A stretch of 46,077 nucleotides of DNA from NCBI RefSeq assembly GCF_900128485.1, contig NZ_LT635861.1:423646-469722 (forward strand). The letters are read 5' to 3'. Positions 6,761 to 16,799 of the stretch are shown piece by piece; position 1 is the first letter of the stretch, and each line of letters begins with the position of its first letter. The notes beneath the pieces were generated by a model that was not told the origin of the DNA, did not search any database, and saw nothing but the letters and a program-made list of their open reading frames with translations. Origin of the DNA: Duodenibacillus massiliensis (lineage in GTDB: Bacteria > Pseudomonadota > Gammaproteobacteria > Burkholderiales > Burkholderiaceae_F). Position numbers and translations under genes: made by a program.

Positions 6761-9700
6761 TCAGAAAAGCGGTTTCTTCGGCTCGTTTTCCATGTGCGAG
6801 ACCGTTTCAGGAGCCTTCTTACGCTTGACAAACCAGGTGAAAAAGACCGGCACGAAGATAGTCGCGATAAAGGTCGCGGCAATCATGCCGCCGAAAACAC
6901 CCGTCCCCATGGAGTGACGGGCCCCGGCACCTGCGCCCGTGGCAAATACAAGCGGGACGATACCCATCACAAACGCGAGCGACGTCATCAGAATCGGCCG
7001 CAGTCTCAAGCCCGCCGCTTCAATTGCGGCATCAAAGGGGCTTAACCCCTCGTGCATTTTCTGTGCGGCAAATTCCACGATCAAAATGGCGTTTTTTGCT
7101 GAAAGTCCGATCAACACCAGCAGCCCGATCTGAAAGTAGATGTCGTTGGAAAAACCGCGGATCCACAGCGAAACGAGGGCCCCGAGCACGGCAAAGGGAA
7201 CCGCAAGCACCACGGCAATCGGCAGCGACCAGCGCTCGTAGAGAGCCGCCAGAATCAGAAACACGATGATCATGCCGAAGATAAACGCGGTCGTGGAAGA
7301 CGCGCCGATCCGTTTTTCCTGCCAGGCCTGGCCCGTCCACTCAACGGCGTAGCCCTCGGGAAGGTATTCCTGCGCGGTTTCTTCAACGATCCGGATGGCT
7401 TCGCCGGAACTCACCCCCTGAACGGCCGAGCCCACAAACTGCGCTGCGAGATACCCGTTCATACGCGCAAGGCTCTCGGGGCCCGAGGTGCGCTTAACCG
7501 TGAGAACGGCAGACAGGGGCACCATTTCACCGGTGGTGTCGGAGCGCACCCAAACCTTGCCGAGATCTTCGGGGGTGAGGCGGTAGCGGTCTTCGCCCTG
7601 CATGATCACGCGGTAGATGCGGCCGTTACGGGTGTAATTGTTGATGTAGGAACCGGCAAAAAACGCCGTGAGCGTCGAATAGACGTTGTCTGAGGTAATC
7701 CCGAGCTGCGAGGCCTTCACGTCATCAAGATCGACCTGAATAAGGGGCGACTCTGCGCGCACGAAGTGCCTGAGGCCGGTGAGTTCCGGGCGTTCCGCAA
7801 GACGCGCGAGGAAATCCTCGGTGACGCGCTGCAGCATCAGAGCGTCGTCGCTTCCGCGGGACTGGATGTAGCCTGAAAAGCCGCTTGAGGAACCCAAGCC
7901 CCGGATCGGCGCGGGAAGCGAGGCCACCGTCACCGATTCTTTGCTTGTGGCACCGATTATTCTGAGTTTGGCGAGTACTTCGTCGGCCGATATCGTACGG
8001 TCGTTCCAGTTTTTGAGCTTAATGATGAAGGTGGCTGCGTTAGGGCGGATGTCGCCGCCCTGCGTGTCAAAGCCGGTCATCACAAGCACTGTGTCAAGGC
8101 CGGGGAGCTCTGCCTGAATCTTTTGCCGCATGGCGTCACTTTCGGCACGTGTGCGGGCAAAGGATGCACCTTCCGGAAGCGTCATCGTCATGCGCAGAAT
8201 CCCTTGGTCTTCGCTCGGGACAAAGCTCGTGGGCGTGCGTTCGATCATCTGCCAGCAGGCAACGGTCACCGCTATTAAAACGACGGCCGCGATGCTTCGC
8301 CAGTGAAGAGCCCACTTCACGCACTGCAGGTAGCCGAAAGTGAGCTTGGAGAGGCCCTTATTAAAAGCCGTGAAAAAGCGTCCCTTTTTCGGTTCTTCTT
8401 TTTTGAGAATGACGGCGCAAAGCGCGGGGGTAAGGGTGAGCGCCACAAAGCCTGAAATCGCGACCGACACCGCAACCGTCACGGCAAACTGCTTGTAGAG
8501 TTCCCCCGCCATGCCGCCCAAAAAGGCGACCGGCACAAAGACCGCGCACAGTACGAGCACAATGGCAACAAGAGCAGAGGCCACTTCCCGCATGGCTTTC
8601 TGTGCGGCTTCAAAGGGGCCGAGTCCTTCCTGCGTCATCAGGCGCTCAACGTTTTCCAGCACCACAATGGCGTCATCGACCACAATGCCGATGGAAAGCG
8701 TCATGGCAAAAAGCGTGAGCGTATTCAGAGAAAACCCGAAAAGCCAGAGACCTGCCATGGTGCCGATCAGAGACACCGGAACCGCAAGCATGGGAATAAG
8801 GGTGGCACGCCAGTTCTGCAGGAAGAGAAAGACCACAAGCAGCACGAGAATACCGGCTTCAATGAGGGTCTTAAAGACTTCGGTGAGCGAAGCCTGCACA
8901 AAGACCGTCGTGTCATCGGTGATCTGGTGCTCGACTTTACCGGCCGGATACTGTTTTTCCAGACGCGCAAGTTCCGCCTTCACTTCCTTGGCCGCTGCCA
9001 TGGCGTTGGCGCCGGACTGCAGGTAAACGCCCACGGTGATGGAGGGCTTACCCTGAAAGACGTTTAAGAATTCGTAGCTTCTTTTGCCGACCTCGGTCAC
9101 CGCCACATCGCGCAGACGCACGATATGGCCGTTTTCGTCCGCCCTTAAGACAATGCCCCCGAACTGCTCAGGCGTTAAAAGCTGACCGTGGGTGCGGGTG
9201 GTGTAAAAGAGTTTCTGGTCGGCGGGCGTGGGCGCCGTACCGATGCGGCCTGCGCCGCGTTCCTGGTTTTTGTCGGTGACGGCTTTGTCAATATCCTCCG
9301 GCGTCACCTTCATCTTGGCCATTCTTAAGGGGTCCATCCAGATACGCATGGCGCTTTGGGTGTTGCCGAAGACGGAGACGTCACCGATCCCGGGCAGACG
9401 CTTAAGGTAATCCACCACGTTTAAAAGCGCGTAGTCAGCCAATTGCGTCGGGGTCATGGAACCGTCGGGCGAGGTAAAGACCACCGTCATCAGCGACTCG
9501 TTGGAGCGCTTTCTGACGTTTACGCCGTTTTGTCGGACGGCGTCCGGAAGACTGCGTTCGGCACTTCGCACGCGGTTGTTGATTTCGAGCATCGCGTCAT
9601 TGGGGTCGGTGCCCACGTCAAAGACGCACTGAATGCGCACGTCGCCGTTGGCGCGGATCGAGGTCGTGTAGTAGATGAGGCCTTCGATGCCGGAGAGCTG

Positions 9701-9904
9701 ATTTTCGATGGGTGCCGCAACCGTTCGGGCGAGGGCCTGGGCGTTGGCGCCTTCGTAGGAAGTTGAAACCATCACCGAGGGCGGCGTGATGTTGGGGTAC
9801 TGCGACACGGGCAGCACCTGCAGGGACACGAGCCCGGCAAGCACGATGAGGATGGATAAAACCGCGGCAAAAATCGGGCGGCGGATGCAGAACTGACTCA
9901 GCAT
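6761..9904 (-). CDS. RND multidrug efflux pump, inner-membrane subunit (AcrB/MexB type)
   Basis: 1047 residues, the usual size for hydrophobe/amphiphile RND exporters. It begins MLSQFCIRRPIFAAVLSIL, the conserved first membrane helix. The proton-relay pair is visible in GIVVDDAIVVLENV (TM4) and the partner lysine in GLSAKNAILIVEFA (TM10). Large periplasmic loops follow TM1 and TM7. It pumps drugs, bile salts or detergents using the proton gradient and works as a trimer with the adaptor encoded 15 bases upstream. No outer-membrane TolC-like gene and no TetR-type repressor adjoin, so the channel must be encoded elsewhere. Bile-salt efflux would suit a gut host, but this is inference. Confidence 0.95.
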   Translation of the reverse strand: MLSQFCIRRPIFAAVLSILIVLAGLVSLQVLPVSQYPNITPPSVMVSTSYEGANAQALARTVAAPIENQLSGIEGLIYYTTSIRANGDVRIQCVFDVGTDPNDAMLEINNRVRSAERSLPDAVRQNGVNVRKRSNESLMTVVFTSPDGSMTPTQLADYALLNVVDYLKRLPGIGDVSVFGNTQSAMRIWMDPLRMAKMKVTPEDIDKAVTDKNQERGAGRIGTAPTPADQKLFYTTRTHGQLLTPEQFGGIVLRADENGHIVRLRDVAVTEVGKRSYEFLNVFQGKPSITVGVYLQSGANAMAAAKEVKAELARLEKQYPAGKVEHQITDDTTVFVQASLTEVFKTLIEAGILVLLVVFLFLQNWRATLIPMLAVPVSLIGTMAGLWLFGFSLNTLTLFAMTLSIGIVVDDAIVVLENVERLMTQEGLGPFEAAQKAMREVASALVAIVLVLCAVFVPVAFLGGMAGELYKQFAVTVAVSVAISGFVALTLTPALCAVILKKEEPKKGRFFTAFNKGLSKLTFGYLQCVKWALHWRSIAAVVLIAVTVACWQMIERTPTSFVPSEDQGILRMTMTLPEGASFARTRAESDAMRQKIQAELPGLDTVLVMTGFDTQGGDIRPNAATFIIKLKNWNDRTISADEVLAKLRIIGATSKESVTVASLPAPIRGLGSSSGFSGYIQSRGSDDALMLQRVTEDFLARLAERPELTGLRHFVRAESPLIQVDLDDVKASQLGITSDNVYSTLTAFFAGSYINNYTRNGRIYRVIMQGEDRYRLTPEDLGKVWVRSDTTGEMVPLSAVLTVKRTSGPESLARMNGYLAAQFVGSAVQGVSSGEAIRIVEETAQEYLPEGYAVEWTGQAWQEKRIGASSTTAFIFGMIIVFLILAALYERWSLPIAVVLAVPFAVLGALVSLWIRGFSNDIYFQIGLLVLIGLSAKNAILIVEFAAQKMHEGLSPFDAAIEAAGLRLRPILMTSLAFVMGIVPLVFATGAGAGARHSMGTGVFGGMIAATFIATIFVPVFFTWFVKRKKAPETVSHMENEPKKPLF

Positions 9905-9919
9905 TGCGTCACTCCTTCA

Positions 9920-11107
9920 TCAGAGCTTATCGATGTCGGAATGGTTGATCCGGATGCCGTAAGGAATCTTCGCTTCGGTCCTTACGGGTTGGGTGACGGT
10001 CGCTTTGACGGGACTGCCTTCCTTGATGCGCTGCAGGTTGTCAAGAATCACTTCGTCTCCGGCTTTGAGTCCCGTGAGGACAATCCAGTCGGTTTCCTTC
10101 CAGGTGCCCACCGTGACGTCACGGGAAAGGGCTTTGCCGTTGACGTTCACGTAGACGCGGTAGGTGCCGTCGGGGCGCTGCAGCACGGCCTGCTGCGGAA
10201 TCCGAAAAACGTTTTTGAGTTTCTCGCGCTCAAGCTGCACATGTACGTACTGACCGGGCAGTACATCGGTTTTGGAAAGAATCCTCGCGCGCAGCGTGCG
10301 GGTTGCCGTCTCAGGATTGATTTCGCGGCTCACGTAGTCAAGTTTTCCTTCGATTTCTTTTCCGTAGGGATCAAAAAGACGCACGGGGTTATTAAGCGTA
10401 ATGCGGCTTTGCTCGATGTCGCGCTCTGAAAGCGTAAAGGTGACCCTGAGTCTTTCGGGCTGCGAAAGGGTCGCAAGCTGCGTGGTGCCCGACGTGACAA
10501 GCGCGCCGAGGTTGACGAGCGAGCGGCCTGCCGTGCCGTCTGAAGGTGCCGTCACCGTGGTGTAGGCAAGATTAATCTCGGCGTCTTTCTGCGCGGCTTT
10601 GGCCTGTCTCAACGACGCACGGGCAATGTCCGCGGCGCTTGCCGCATCATCGTACTCTTTGCGGCTTACGGCCTTGGCGGCCCAAAGCTGTGCGTACCGC
10701 CGGGCTTCACGGTCAGCCTGCTTAAGTTCAGAGCTGCGCTGCCGGACGGTGGCTTTGGCTGACTCCAGGGCTGCGATGTAGGGATCCTGGTCAATCACAA
10801 AAAGGACCTGTCCTTTTTTGACGGATTCACCTTCCCTATAGCTGATTTTTTCAAGAGTCCCGGTGACCTGCGCCTGAATACTGATTTCCTCGGCGCCTTC
10901 CGCGCGCCCGAGCGACTCAAGCCAGAGCGATTCTTCCGAGGGCTGCGCTGAGAGCACGGTCACCTCAAGCGGCGCCACCGTTTTGACGGCCGGTTTTTTA
11001 TCCGTGCAACCGGCAAGTAAAAGAAGACCGGCACCAACGGCAACAAGGGTTGAACGCAGGGGCAGAGACACAGTTAACGGCATGGTGTTGTCGGATTTAA
11101 GGCGCAC
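9920..11107 (-). CDS. RND efflux periplasmic adaptor (membrane fusion lipoprotein)
   Basis: A 395-residue AcrA/MexA-type adaptor. The signal peptide ends in the lipobox LLAGC, so it should be a lipoprotein anchored in the inner membrane. Then come the biotinyl-lipoyl half motifs (TGTLEKISYREGESVKKGQ and the YTTVTAPSDGTAG partner), an alpha-hairpin rich in Ala/Arg/Glu, and a beta-barrel with LRVTFTLSERDI. GTG 11107 has AAAGGA upstream; the ATG at 11083 is an alternative start eight codons later and also leaves a complete signal peptide. It is the first gene of the two-gene efflux operon. Confidence 0.93.
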   Translation of the reverse strand: MRLKSDNTMPLTVSLPLRSTLVAVGAGLLLLAGCTDKKPAVKTVAPLEVTVLSAQPSEESLWLESLGRAEGAEEISIQAQVTGTLEKISYREGESVKKGQVLFVIDQDPYIAALESAKATVRQRSSELKQADREARRYAQLWAAKAVSRKEYDDAASAADIARASLRQAKAAQKDAEINLAYTTVTAPSDGTAGRSLVNLGALVTSGTTQLATLSQPERLRVTFTLSERDIEQSRITLNNPVRLFDPYGKEIEGKLDYVSREINPETATRTLRARILSKTDVLPGQYVHVQLEREKLKNVFRIPQQAVLQRPDGTYRVYVNVNGKALSRDVTVGTWKETDWIVLTGLKAGDEVILDNLQRIKEGSPVKATVTQPVRTEAKIPYGIRINHSDIDKL

Positions 11108-11284
11108 GGCATCCTTTGGGTAAGGTTCTCGTGCCCGAAAGGTGTTTCAAAAATTCGCAATAACGAAAGAGTTTAAGGCGTAGGGCGGTTTCCTGCCTTT
11201 AACCCGCGGAAAGCTTTACGTTTCTTAACGCGCGTTTGACGGGTGAATCCGGTTCCGAAAATGAGAAAGTCTGAAGCCGGTTAA
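11108..11284. other. Leader region upstream of the efflux operon
   Basis: No gene is visible. It should contain the efflux operon promoter on the minus strand, but I do not see a box pair close to consensus. There is no adjoining regulator gene. Confidence 0.35.
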
Positions 11285-11310
11285 CGAAAAACGCCCGTTG
11301 CCGGGCGTCT
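11285..11310 (-). terminator. Terminator of the aminopeptidase gene
   Basis: On the minus strand, ACGCCCGGCAACGGGCGT forms a tight hairpin followed by TTTTCG. Confidence 0.85.
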
Positions 11311-11328
11311 TGGGTTTCTGAAGCTTTT

Positions 11329-13125
11329 TCAAATGATGTCGGTTGCCCGCATGAGCCACTTGTGGGCTCTCGCAGAGACGCGGTTTTCCAGAACCTCACG
11401 CACACGGCGGTGATAGTCATTCACCCACCAGATCTCGTAGGGCGTCATCATCGCCGTTTTCACGAGCCGGTAGTCAATGGGGCAAAGCGTCAGGGTTTCA
11501 AAGTGAAGAAAGGCCTGCATTTCATCGGCTTCGGGGTCGGCGGCCACAGGAGTCACCAGGTTTTCCGTGCGGATCCCCCAGAGTCCCGGACGGTAAAGTC
11601 CCGGTTCGTTGGAAAGCACCAGGCCCGGCACCACGCGGGCTTCCGGTGACTGCGGTGCCCGGGGGCTGATGTGAACGGGCCCCTCGTGAACGGAAAGCAC
11701 AAAACCCACGCCGTGACCGGTGCCGTGACCGTAATCCGCGCCGATTTCCCAGATCGGGGCCCGCGCGAGCGTGTCGAGCTGGCTGCCGTAGGCGCCCAGC
11801 GGAAAGCGGGCCGTTGCCAGCGCAATATGGCCTCTTAAGACCGCGGTAAAGTCGCGCTTCATCGCGTCGGTGGGCCTGCCCCAGATGACGGTACGGGTGA
11901 CGTCGGTGGTGCCGCCTTCAAACTGTCCGCCGCTGTCGACTAAAAGCAGCGACTCTCCGGTGAGTTTTGCCGCAGAGCCTGCCTTCGGGGTGTAGTGCGG
12001 CTGCGCGGCGTTGGCGCCGTAAGCGGCAATCGTCGTAAAGCTCTCATCGAAAAAGCCCGGGATCTTCGCACGCGCTTCGTGCAGAAAGTCGCTTACATCT
12101 GTTTCCGTGATGTCCTTGTGCGTTTCATCGCACTCGGCCACCCACGCAAAGAGTTCGCACAGCGCCACGCCGTCGGCGGTCATTGTTTCTCTGAGCGAAG
12201 TGAGTTCCGCTTGCGTCTTGCGGCTTTTCATGACCGTGGTGGGCTGCATGCGGTCAAGCACAACGACGTCGTCAGCGGTTGTCAGCAGCGCCGCGGCTCT
12301 GGCGTTGGTGCGCTTTAAATCGCAGAGAACGGTGCCCCTGAGCGCCTTTAATGCCGCGTCGGCCGTTTCGTAGGGCTTTACGGTGATGCCCGCGGCTTTG
12401 ATCAGCTCGGCGCTTTCCTTTGTCACCTTGCAGGTATCAATAAAGAGTTCGGCTCTGTCAGCCGTCAAAAGGAAATAGGCGATGAAAACCGGGGTGTGAA
12501 GGACGTCACTGCCTCTGAGATTGGTGATCCAGGCGATATCGTCAAGCGTGGAAAGAAAGAGCGCATCGGCCTTACGCTCAGAAAGCTCCGTGCGCACGTC
12601 CGCGATTTTTTCGGCAGCCGGTTTCTGAGCTGTTGTAAACGGCCGAACGGGAGCTTCAGAACGCCCGGGGCGCTCCGTCCAGAGCTTATCGATAAGATTG
12701 CCCGTATCAACGACGCCGATGCCGCGGTGAGAGACCGTGTTTTCAAGAAGCCTGAGGCGTTCCGCCGATACCGTGCTGCAGTCAAGTCCGACAGAGGCAT
12801 TCTCCGGCAGGTTTTCTGCCAGCCACACGCGCACGTCCGGCACATCAGCCGCACCGCTTTTCATCACGGTGATGCCGGTCGCTTCGGTTTCTTTGGCGGC
12901 CTGCTCCCAGTAGCGGCTGTCGGTCCACAGAAGCGCTTTTTCTGCGGTGACAACCAGCGTTCCGGCTGAGCCCGTAAAGCCGGTGAGCCAGCGGCGGAAA
13001 GCCCAGTTTTCCGGAAGGTACTCGCTCATGTGCGGGTCCCCCGTGGGGACAAGCAGCGCTTCAAGCCGTGCTTTTTTCAGTACTTTACGCACGGCACTGA
13101 TGCGTTTTTCAATCGTTGTGGTCAT
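11329..13125 (-). CDS. Xaa-Pro aminopeptidase (M24B family)
   Basis: 598 residues with two creatinase-like N-terminal domains and a C-terminal pita-bread domain; this is the long aminopeptidase P form. It removes N-terminal residues preceding proline in the cytosol. The dinuclear metal site can be traced: D in LLVDSGGQF, D in GGTTDVTRT, H in GHGTGHGVGF, E in LSNEPGLY and E in IRTENLV. The catalytic histidine in SVHEGP is present. The ATG at 13125 begins MTTTIEKRISAVRKVL, a good match to the family start. The gene is followed by its own terminator. Confidence 0.95.
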   Translation of the reverse strand: MTTTIEKRISAVRKVLKKARLEALLVPTGDPHMSEYLPENWAFRRWLTGFTGSAGTLVVTAEKALLWTDSRYWEQAAKETEATGITVMKSGAADVPDVRVWLAENLPENASVGLDCSTVSAERLRLLENTVSHRGIGVVDTGNLIDKLWTERPGRSEAPVRPFTTAQKPAAEKIADVRTELSERKADALFLSTLDDIAWITNLRGSDVLHTPVFIAYFLLTADRAELFIDTCKVTKESAELIKAAGITVKPYETADAALKALRGTVLCDLKRTNARAAALLTTADDVVVLDRMQPTTVMKSRKTQAELTSLRETMTADGVALCELFAWVAECDETHKDITETDVSDFLHEARAKIPGFFDESFTTIAAYGANAAQPHYTPKAGSAAKLTGESLLLVDSGGQFEGGTTDVTRTVIWGRPTDAMKRDFTAVLRGHIALATARFPLGAYGSQLDTLARAPIWEIGADYGHGTGHGVGFVLSVHEGPVHISPRAPQSPEARVVPGLVLSNEPGLYRPGLWGIRTENLVTPVAADPEADEMQAFLHFETLTLCPIDYRLVKTAMMTPYEIWWVNDYHRRVREVLENRVSARAHKWLMRATDII

Positions 13126-13175
13126 AGAAATTTGTCTTTTGTCTTAAACAGGATGCCGCGCGCACGCACCGTGCA

Positions 13176-13565
13176 TCAGAAAATCTTGCGGATCGTGATC
13201 GTGAGCGGCATTGCCTTTACGCCGTCAGTGCCGGCGCTGTCTTCGCCCACATCCACGGCCTCAATGCGCCAGCCGGCGTCGTACATCTCAATGACATTGG
13301 CTTTGACTGCAAGCTGCGGGCAGTCAAAGCGAATTGCTTCAAAGGTATTGTGCACCGAAAGCGGCGCCTCGGAGACGCAGCTCGCGCGTAATTTTTCGGG
13401 CGCTTCGTAGAGTTTGGAGAGATCGGGACGCACGCCTGCGGCGGCATCGGCGGCGTCTTCCGCGGGCGTTTGCGGTGTTGAGCAGCCGGCGGCGGTTAAA
13501 AGTGCCGCAAGGGCCGCGGCACCGGCCGCTTTTTTGAGACTCGAAAATACGGGCATGAACATCAT
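13176..13565 (-). CDS. Small hypothetical lipoprotein
   Basis: Up to 129 residues. The signal peptide is Ala/Leu-rich and ends in LLTAAGCSTP, a lipobox, so the mature protein should be lipid-anchored. The linker after the cysteine is rich in Ala, Asp and Pro. The rest contains three further cysteines (ASCVSE, FDCPQ and the lipobox one) and short beta-like segments. I do not recognise a family. ATG codons at 13565, 13562 and 13556 are all possible starts; the third gives the most typical signal peptide. Confidence 0.7.
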   Translation of the reverse strand: MMFMPVFSSLKKAAGAAALAALLTAAGCSTPQTPAEDAADAAAGVRPDLSKLYEAPEKLRASCVSEAPLSVHNTFEAIRFDCPQLAVKANVIEMYDAGWRIEAVDVGEDSAGTDGVKAMPLTITIRKIF

Positions 13566-13639
13566 CCTTATGGCTACGCCGGGAGAAGCGCCCCGGACAG
13601 GGCGGCTTCTTCCGGTTTTGTCCCGATTGTATCGGGCGC

Positions 13640-15499
13640 TTAACGGCGGCGGAACTTGAGAACCATCCCCGGGGGAAGGTTCGAGCTCACCGACTCGTAG
13701 CGCGAATCATTGCGGCGGGCTGAGGACGCGTTGCCGCGGCGGCGACGGTCATCGTCTTCGCGCATGACGGTGGAAACGATGTCGGGCTTGCGGTAACGGC
13801 TCTTGCCGTTGGCGCCTTCCGGTTTGCGGCCCCTGACGTTTCCTTCGCCGTAACGGTTGTCATTTTTGCGGGTGACGCGCCCTGTGCTGCGGACATCCTC
13901 TTCGGGCATGCGCTGCGGCAGTGAAAGCGTCTGACGGCGCTGCTCAAAAGGATCGCTCTCCCGGCGGGCGGAGCTGCCCCGGCGGCCGGGCTGCCGGTCT
14001 TTGCGGTTGCCGAAATTGTCGTCGTCGCGCTCAGTGCGATCACGCCGGTCATTGCGGGGGCCGCGGCGGTTTGCGTCGGCAGTTCCGGCGCGGGCGTTGC
14101 GGGTTGCCTGAGCTTCTTGCCCCTGGTTTTCTTTCACGGCCTGCGCCTTGCGGACCACTTTCTTTACAAAGCGCTCTTCCGGATTTTCCGTCGTTTCGGC
14201 ATGAGAGGCTTTCTTTAAAAGCGCTTCCGAGGCCCGGGCCTTTTTGCGCGGTGCCTCGCCGTTACGTTCCCGGGTCCTGCGGCGGGATTCGCGCAGACGG
14301 GCGAGTTCCTCGGCACGGGCCTTGTCGCGCTCGGCGTTATCCCGGGCGATGTCTTCGGGGACCTCCCCGTCGTAACCTTCTGCCTTTGTAAGATCAATGC
14401 GGCGCTTTAAGAGCTTTTCAATGGCTCTTAACAGATCGCGCTCTTCGGGTGCCACAAGGCTTACGGCATGGCCTTCCATGCCGGCGCGCCCCGTGCGGCC
14501 GATGCGGTGTACGTAGTCTTCGGCCACTTCGGGAAGTTCAAAATTCACGACGTGGGGAAGCCCCTCGATATCGAGCCCCCGCGCGGCGATGTCGGTCGCA
14601 ACGAGCACGCGGATCGTGTGGTTTTTAAAGCCCGCAAGCGCTTTGGTGCGCGCCGACTGGCTCTTGTTGCCGTGAATGGCCGCTGCCGTGATGCCATCTT
14701 TTTCAAGCTGCTGGGCAAGACGGTTGGCGGTGTGCTTCATGCGGGTGAAGACGAGCACCTGATCCCAGGCGTTGTCGACGATGAGGTCTCTCAAAAGCTC
14801 GCGCTTACGCTTTTTGGCAATGGCAAGTGCCTCCTGATGAATGAGGGTGCTCTCCTTGTTGCGCGCGATTTCCACTGTGAGGGGATCGGTGAGGAAGGTG
14901 TCGGCAAGCGCCTTGATCTCATCGCTGAAGGTGGCGGAAAACAGAAGCGTCTGGCGCTTAACGGGCAGAAACTTCAGAATCTTGCGGATGTCGTGGATAA
15001 AGCCCATGTCAAGCATGCGGTCGGCTTCATCAAGCACAAGAAACCCGACGTTTTCAAGCGTCACGTTTTTCTGCCCGAGGTGGTCGAGAAGTCTCCCCGG
15101 CGTGGCGACCAGAAAATCGACGCCCTTGGCAAGCGCCGCCGTCTGCGGCTTAATGTTCACACCCCCGAAAACGAGTGCTGTCTTCAAATCCGTACGGGCC
15201 GCATAGGCACGGATGTTTTCGTCAATCTGAGCGGCAAGCTCGCGGGTCGGGGCAAGCACCAGGGCTCTTACGGACTTAGGTGTCCGTTTTTCCGGGCGCG
15301 CGAGCATCTGCGCCAGAATCGGCAGCGCAAAGGCGGCGGTCTTGCCGGTGCCGGTCTGAGCGGCCGCGAGCATGTCGCGGCCCTTTAAGAGTTCCGGAAT
15401 CGACTGAGTCTGAATCGGAGTCGGTGTTTCGTAGCCCATGTCGGCTACGGCAGCAGTCAGTGCTTCGGGCAGACCCAAAGCGGCAAATGTATTCGTCAC
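13640..15499 (-). CDS. rhlE: DEAD-box RNA helicase (RhlE type)
   Basis: 619 residues, an ATP-dependent RNA helicase with a long basic tail. The Q motif ([11 protein letters not shown], about 25-35), Walker [10 protein letters not shown] (46-54), PTRELA, TPGR, DEAD (157-160), SAT (188-190), [10 protein letters not shown] and HRIGRTGR all appear in order. From about residue 375 onward the tail is rich in Arg, Asp, Asn and Gly, with many RR and NR pairs, and ends GMVLKFRRR; such tails tether RhlE proteins to RNA. The role is ribosome assembly or mRNA turnover. The C-terminal extension is longer than in E. coli RhlE (about 450 residues) and looks disordered. A 340-base leader precedes it. Confidence 0.9.
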   Translation of the reverse strand: MTNTFAALGLPEALTAAVADMGYETPTPIQTQSIPELLKGRDMLAAAQTGTGKTAAFALPILAQMLARPEKRTPKSVRALVLAPTRELAAQIDENIRAYAARTDLKTALVFGGVNIKPQTAALAKGVDFLVATPGRLLDHLGQKNVTLENVGFLVLDEADRMLDMGFIHDIRKILKFLPVKRQTLLFSATFSDEIKALADTFLTDPLTVEIARNKESTLIHQEALAIAKKRKRELLRDLIVDNAWDQVLVFTRMKHTANRLAQQLEKDGITAAAIHGNKSQSARTKALAGFKNHTIRVLVATDIAARGLDIEGLPHVVNFELPEVAEDYVHRIGRTGRAGMEGHAVSLVAPEERDLLRAIEKLLKRRIDLTKAEGYDGEVPEDIARDNAERDKARAEELARLRESRRRTRERNGEAPRKKARASEALLKKASHAETTENPEERFVKKVVRKAQAVKENQGQEAQATRNARAGTADANRRGPRNDRRDRTERDDDNFGNRKDRQPGRRGSSARRESDPFEQRRQTLSLPQRMPEEDVRSTGRVTRKNDNRYGEGNVRGRKPEGANGKSRYRKPDIVSTVMREDDDRRRRGNASSARRNDSRYESVSSNLPPGMVLKFRRR

Positions 15500-15940
15500 T
15501 TAGAAAACCTGAAAAAGACAGAACTGCGTGACTGCACGGGGCGTTGGCGCAACCGGTCTGAAAACAACTCAGAGGCCGTGCGTTTGAAGTACGCCGTCCG
15601 ACCGGCAGACGCAGGCTGAGGCAAGAAAAGCCGTCAGACTCCCGCTTGTTTGTTAGTCGGCGGCAGACTTCAAGGGCTGCCGCAAAGATGCGCGGGACTG
15701 CATGAAAGAAAGCGGCAGGAACAGAATGTGCCTTTCGGTCGGAAGAAAGTGCACCGACGCCGCAGTGAATTCGGGCGCATTCTATAGGAAAGAGGACTGC
15801 GGGGAAGTCCTAAAACGCCGAATTTTTGAAACCGATACAAAGTGAGCTCGGTAGAGGATCCCGGCACAAGGAAGGTAACGGCGAATGCCGGCTGTGTTGA
15901 GACAGCCGGCAGAGGCGGGCACGCGGCAGCTCGGGAGGTT
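15500..15940. other. Intergenic: rhlE leader and trpA 3' flank
   Basis: No gene is visible. The part next to rhlE probably contains its promoter and a long 5' leader on the minus strand; a possible -10 (TATAGA, complement of 15780-15785) lacks a clear -35. The part next to trpA holds a perfect 10-base stem (TGCCGGCTGT at 15886-15895 and ACAGCCGGCA at 15902-15911) without a T-run, probably a 3' stabilising hairpin or weak terminator of the trp operon. Confidence 0.4.
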
Positions 15941-16768
15941 TTACCGGAGCGCTCCGACGGTTGCGGCCTTCATGGTACGCACGTAGTCGGTGAGCGCAGC
16001 AAGCATCGCTTCGGTTCTATCGAGATGTTCGTTAATGATGCGGACAATCGCCGAACCCACGATGACGCCTGCGACACCCGCGGCCATCGCACGGGTGACG
16101 TCAGACGGTTTGGAAATGCCAAAGCCCAAAAGCAGCGGTGCCGCGTGATTTTCTTTCAGCACACGAACGACCTCTTCAACGGGGGTGCCAGCAGCATGGT
16201 CGGTGCCTGTGATCCCGACGCGCGAGAGAAGATACGTGTAGCCGTCGCTTGCCTCAGCGGCTTCCTCTAAAAAGGCGGCGTCGGCCTTCGGGGGCACGAG
16301 GTTGACGAGTTTTACGCCGTGGCGCGCCGCTTCTTGGGCAAACACCGGGTCGGCCTTGCGCATCACAAGCGGAAGGTCCGGAATCAGTACTGCGTCAACG
16401 CCCGCCTTGACGGCACGCTCAAAAAAGGCCGCCACGCCCGGCGCAAAAACGAGGTTTGCGTAAAGCATGACGCTCACCGGTGTTGTTTTGTTTTCGGCGC
16501 GGAAGGCTTCAATCACTTTCAGGCACTTTTCCGTGGTGGCGCCGTTGCGGATCGCGCGGTCGGCGCTTGCGACAATCACCGGGCCGTCGGCACTCGGATC
16601 CGAAAAGGGAATGCCGAGCTCAAGCGCATCTGCGCCTGCGGCCACCAGTGTTTTCAGAATCCGAAGGCTCGTTGCTTCATCGGGATCGCAGAGATTGACA
16701 AAGGGGACAAAAGCGCCGTTTCTTTCCTGAGAAAGACGGGCAAAGGTATCGGCAAAACGGTCAGTCAT
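15941..16768 (-). CDS. trpA: Tryptophan synthase alpha subunit
   Basis: 275 residues, a TIM barrel that cleaves indole-3-glycerol phosphate to indole and glyceraldehyde 3-phosphate and passes indole to TrpB through a tunnel. The catalytic acids are E50 and D61 in ELGIPFSDPSADGP. The phosphate-binding parts LLSRVGITG and GFGISKP are present. The ATG at 16768 has AAAGGA upstream and begins MTDRFADTF as expected; a longer frame from 16816 is not needed. It follows trpB closely (31 bases), so they are cotranscribed. Confidence 0.97.
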   Translation of the reverse strand: MTDRFADTFARLSQERNGAFVPFVNLCDPDEATSLRILKTLVAAGADALELGIPFSDPSADGPVIVASADRAIRNGATTEKCLKVIEAFRAENKTTPVSVMLYANLVFAPGVAAFFERAVKAGVDAVLIPDLPLVMRKADPVFAQEAARHGVKLVNLVPPKADAAFLEEAAEASDGYTYLLSRVGITGTDHAAGTPVEEVVRVLKENHAAPLLLGFGISKPSDVTRAMAAGVAGVIVGSAIVRIINEHLDRTEAMLAALTDYVRTMKAATVGALR

Positions 16769-16799
16769 ATTTTTGTATCCTTTTTGTATCTCTGAAGTA

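Noticed and set aside
15500-15940. tRNA or cold-shock gene between rhlE and trpA
   Set aside because: No cloverleaf and no small basic or cold-shock frame could be seen.
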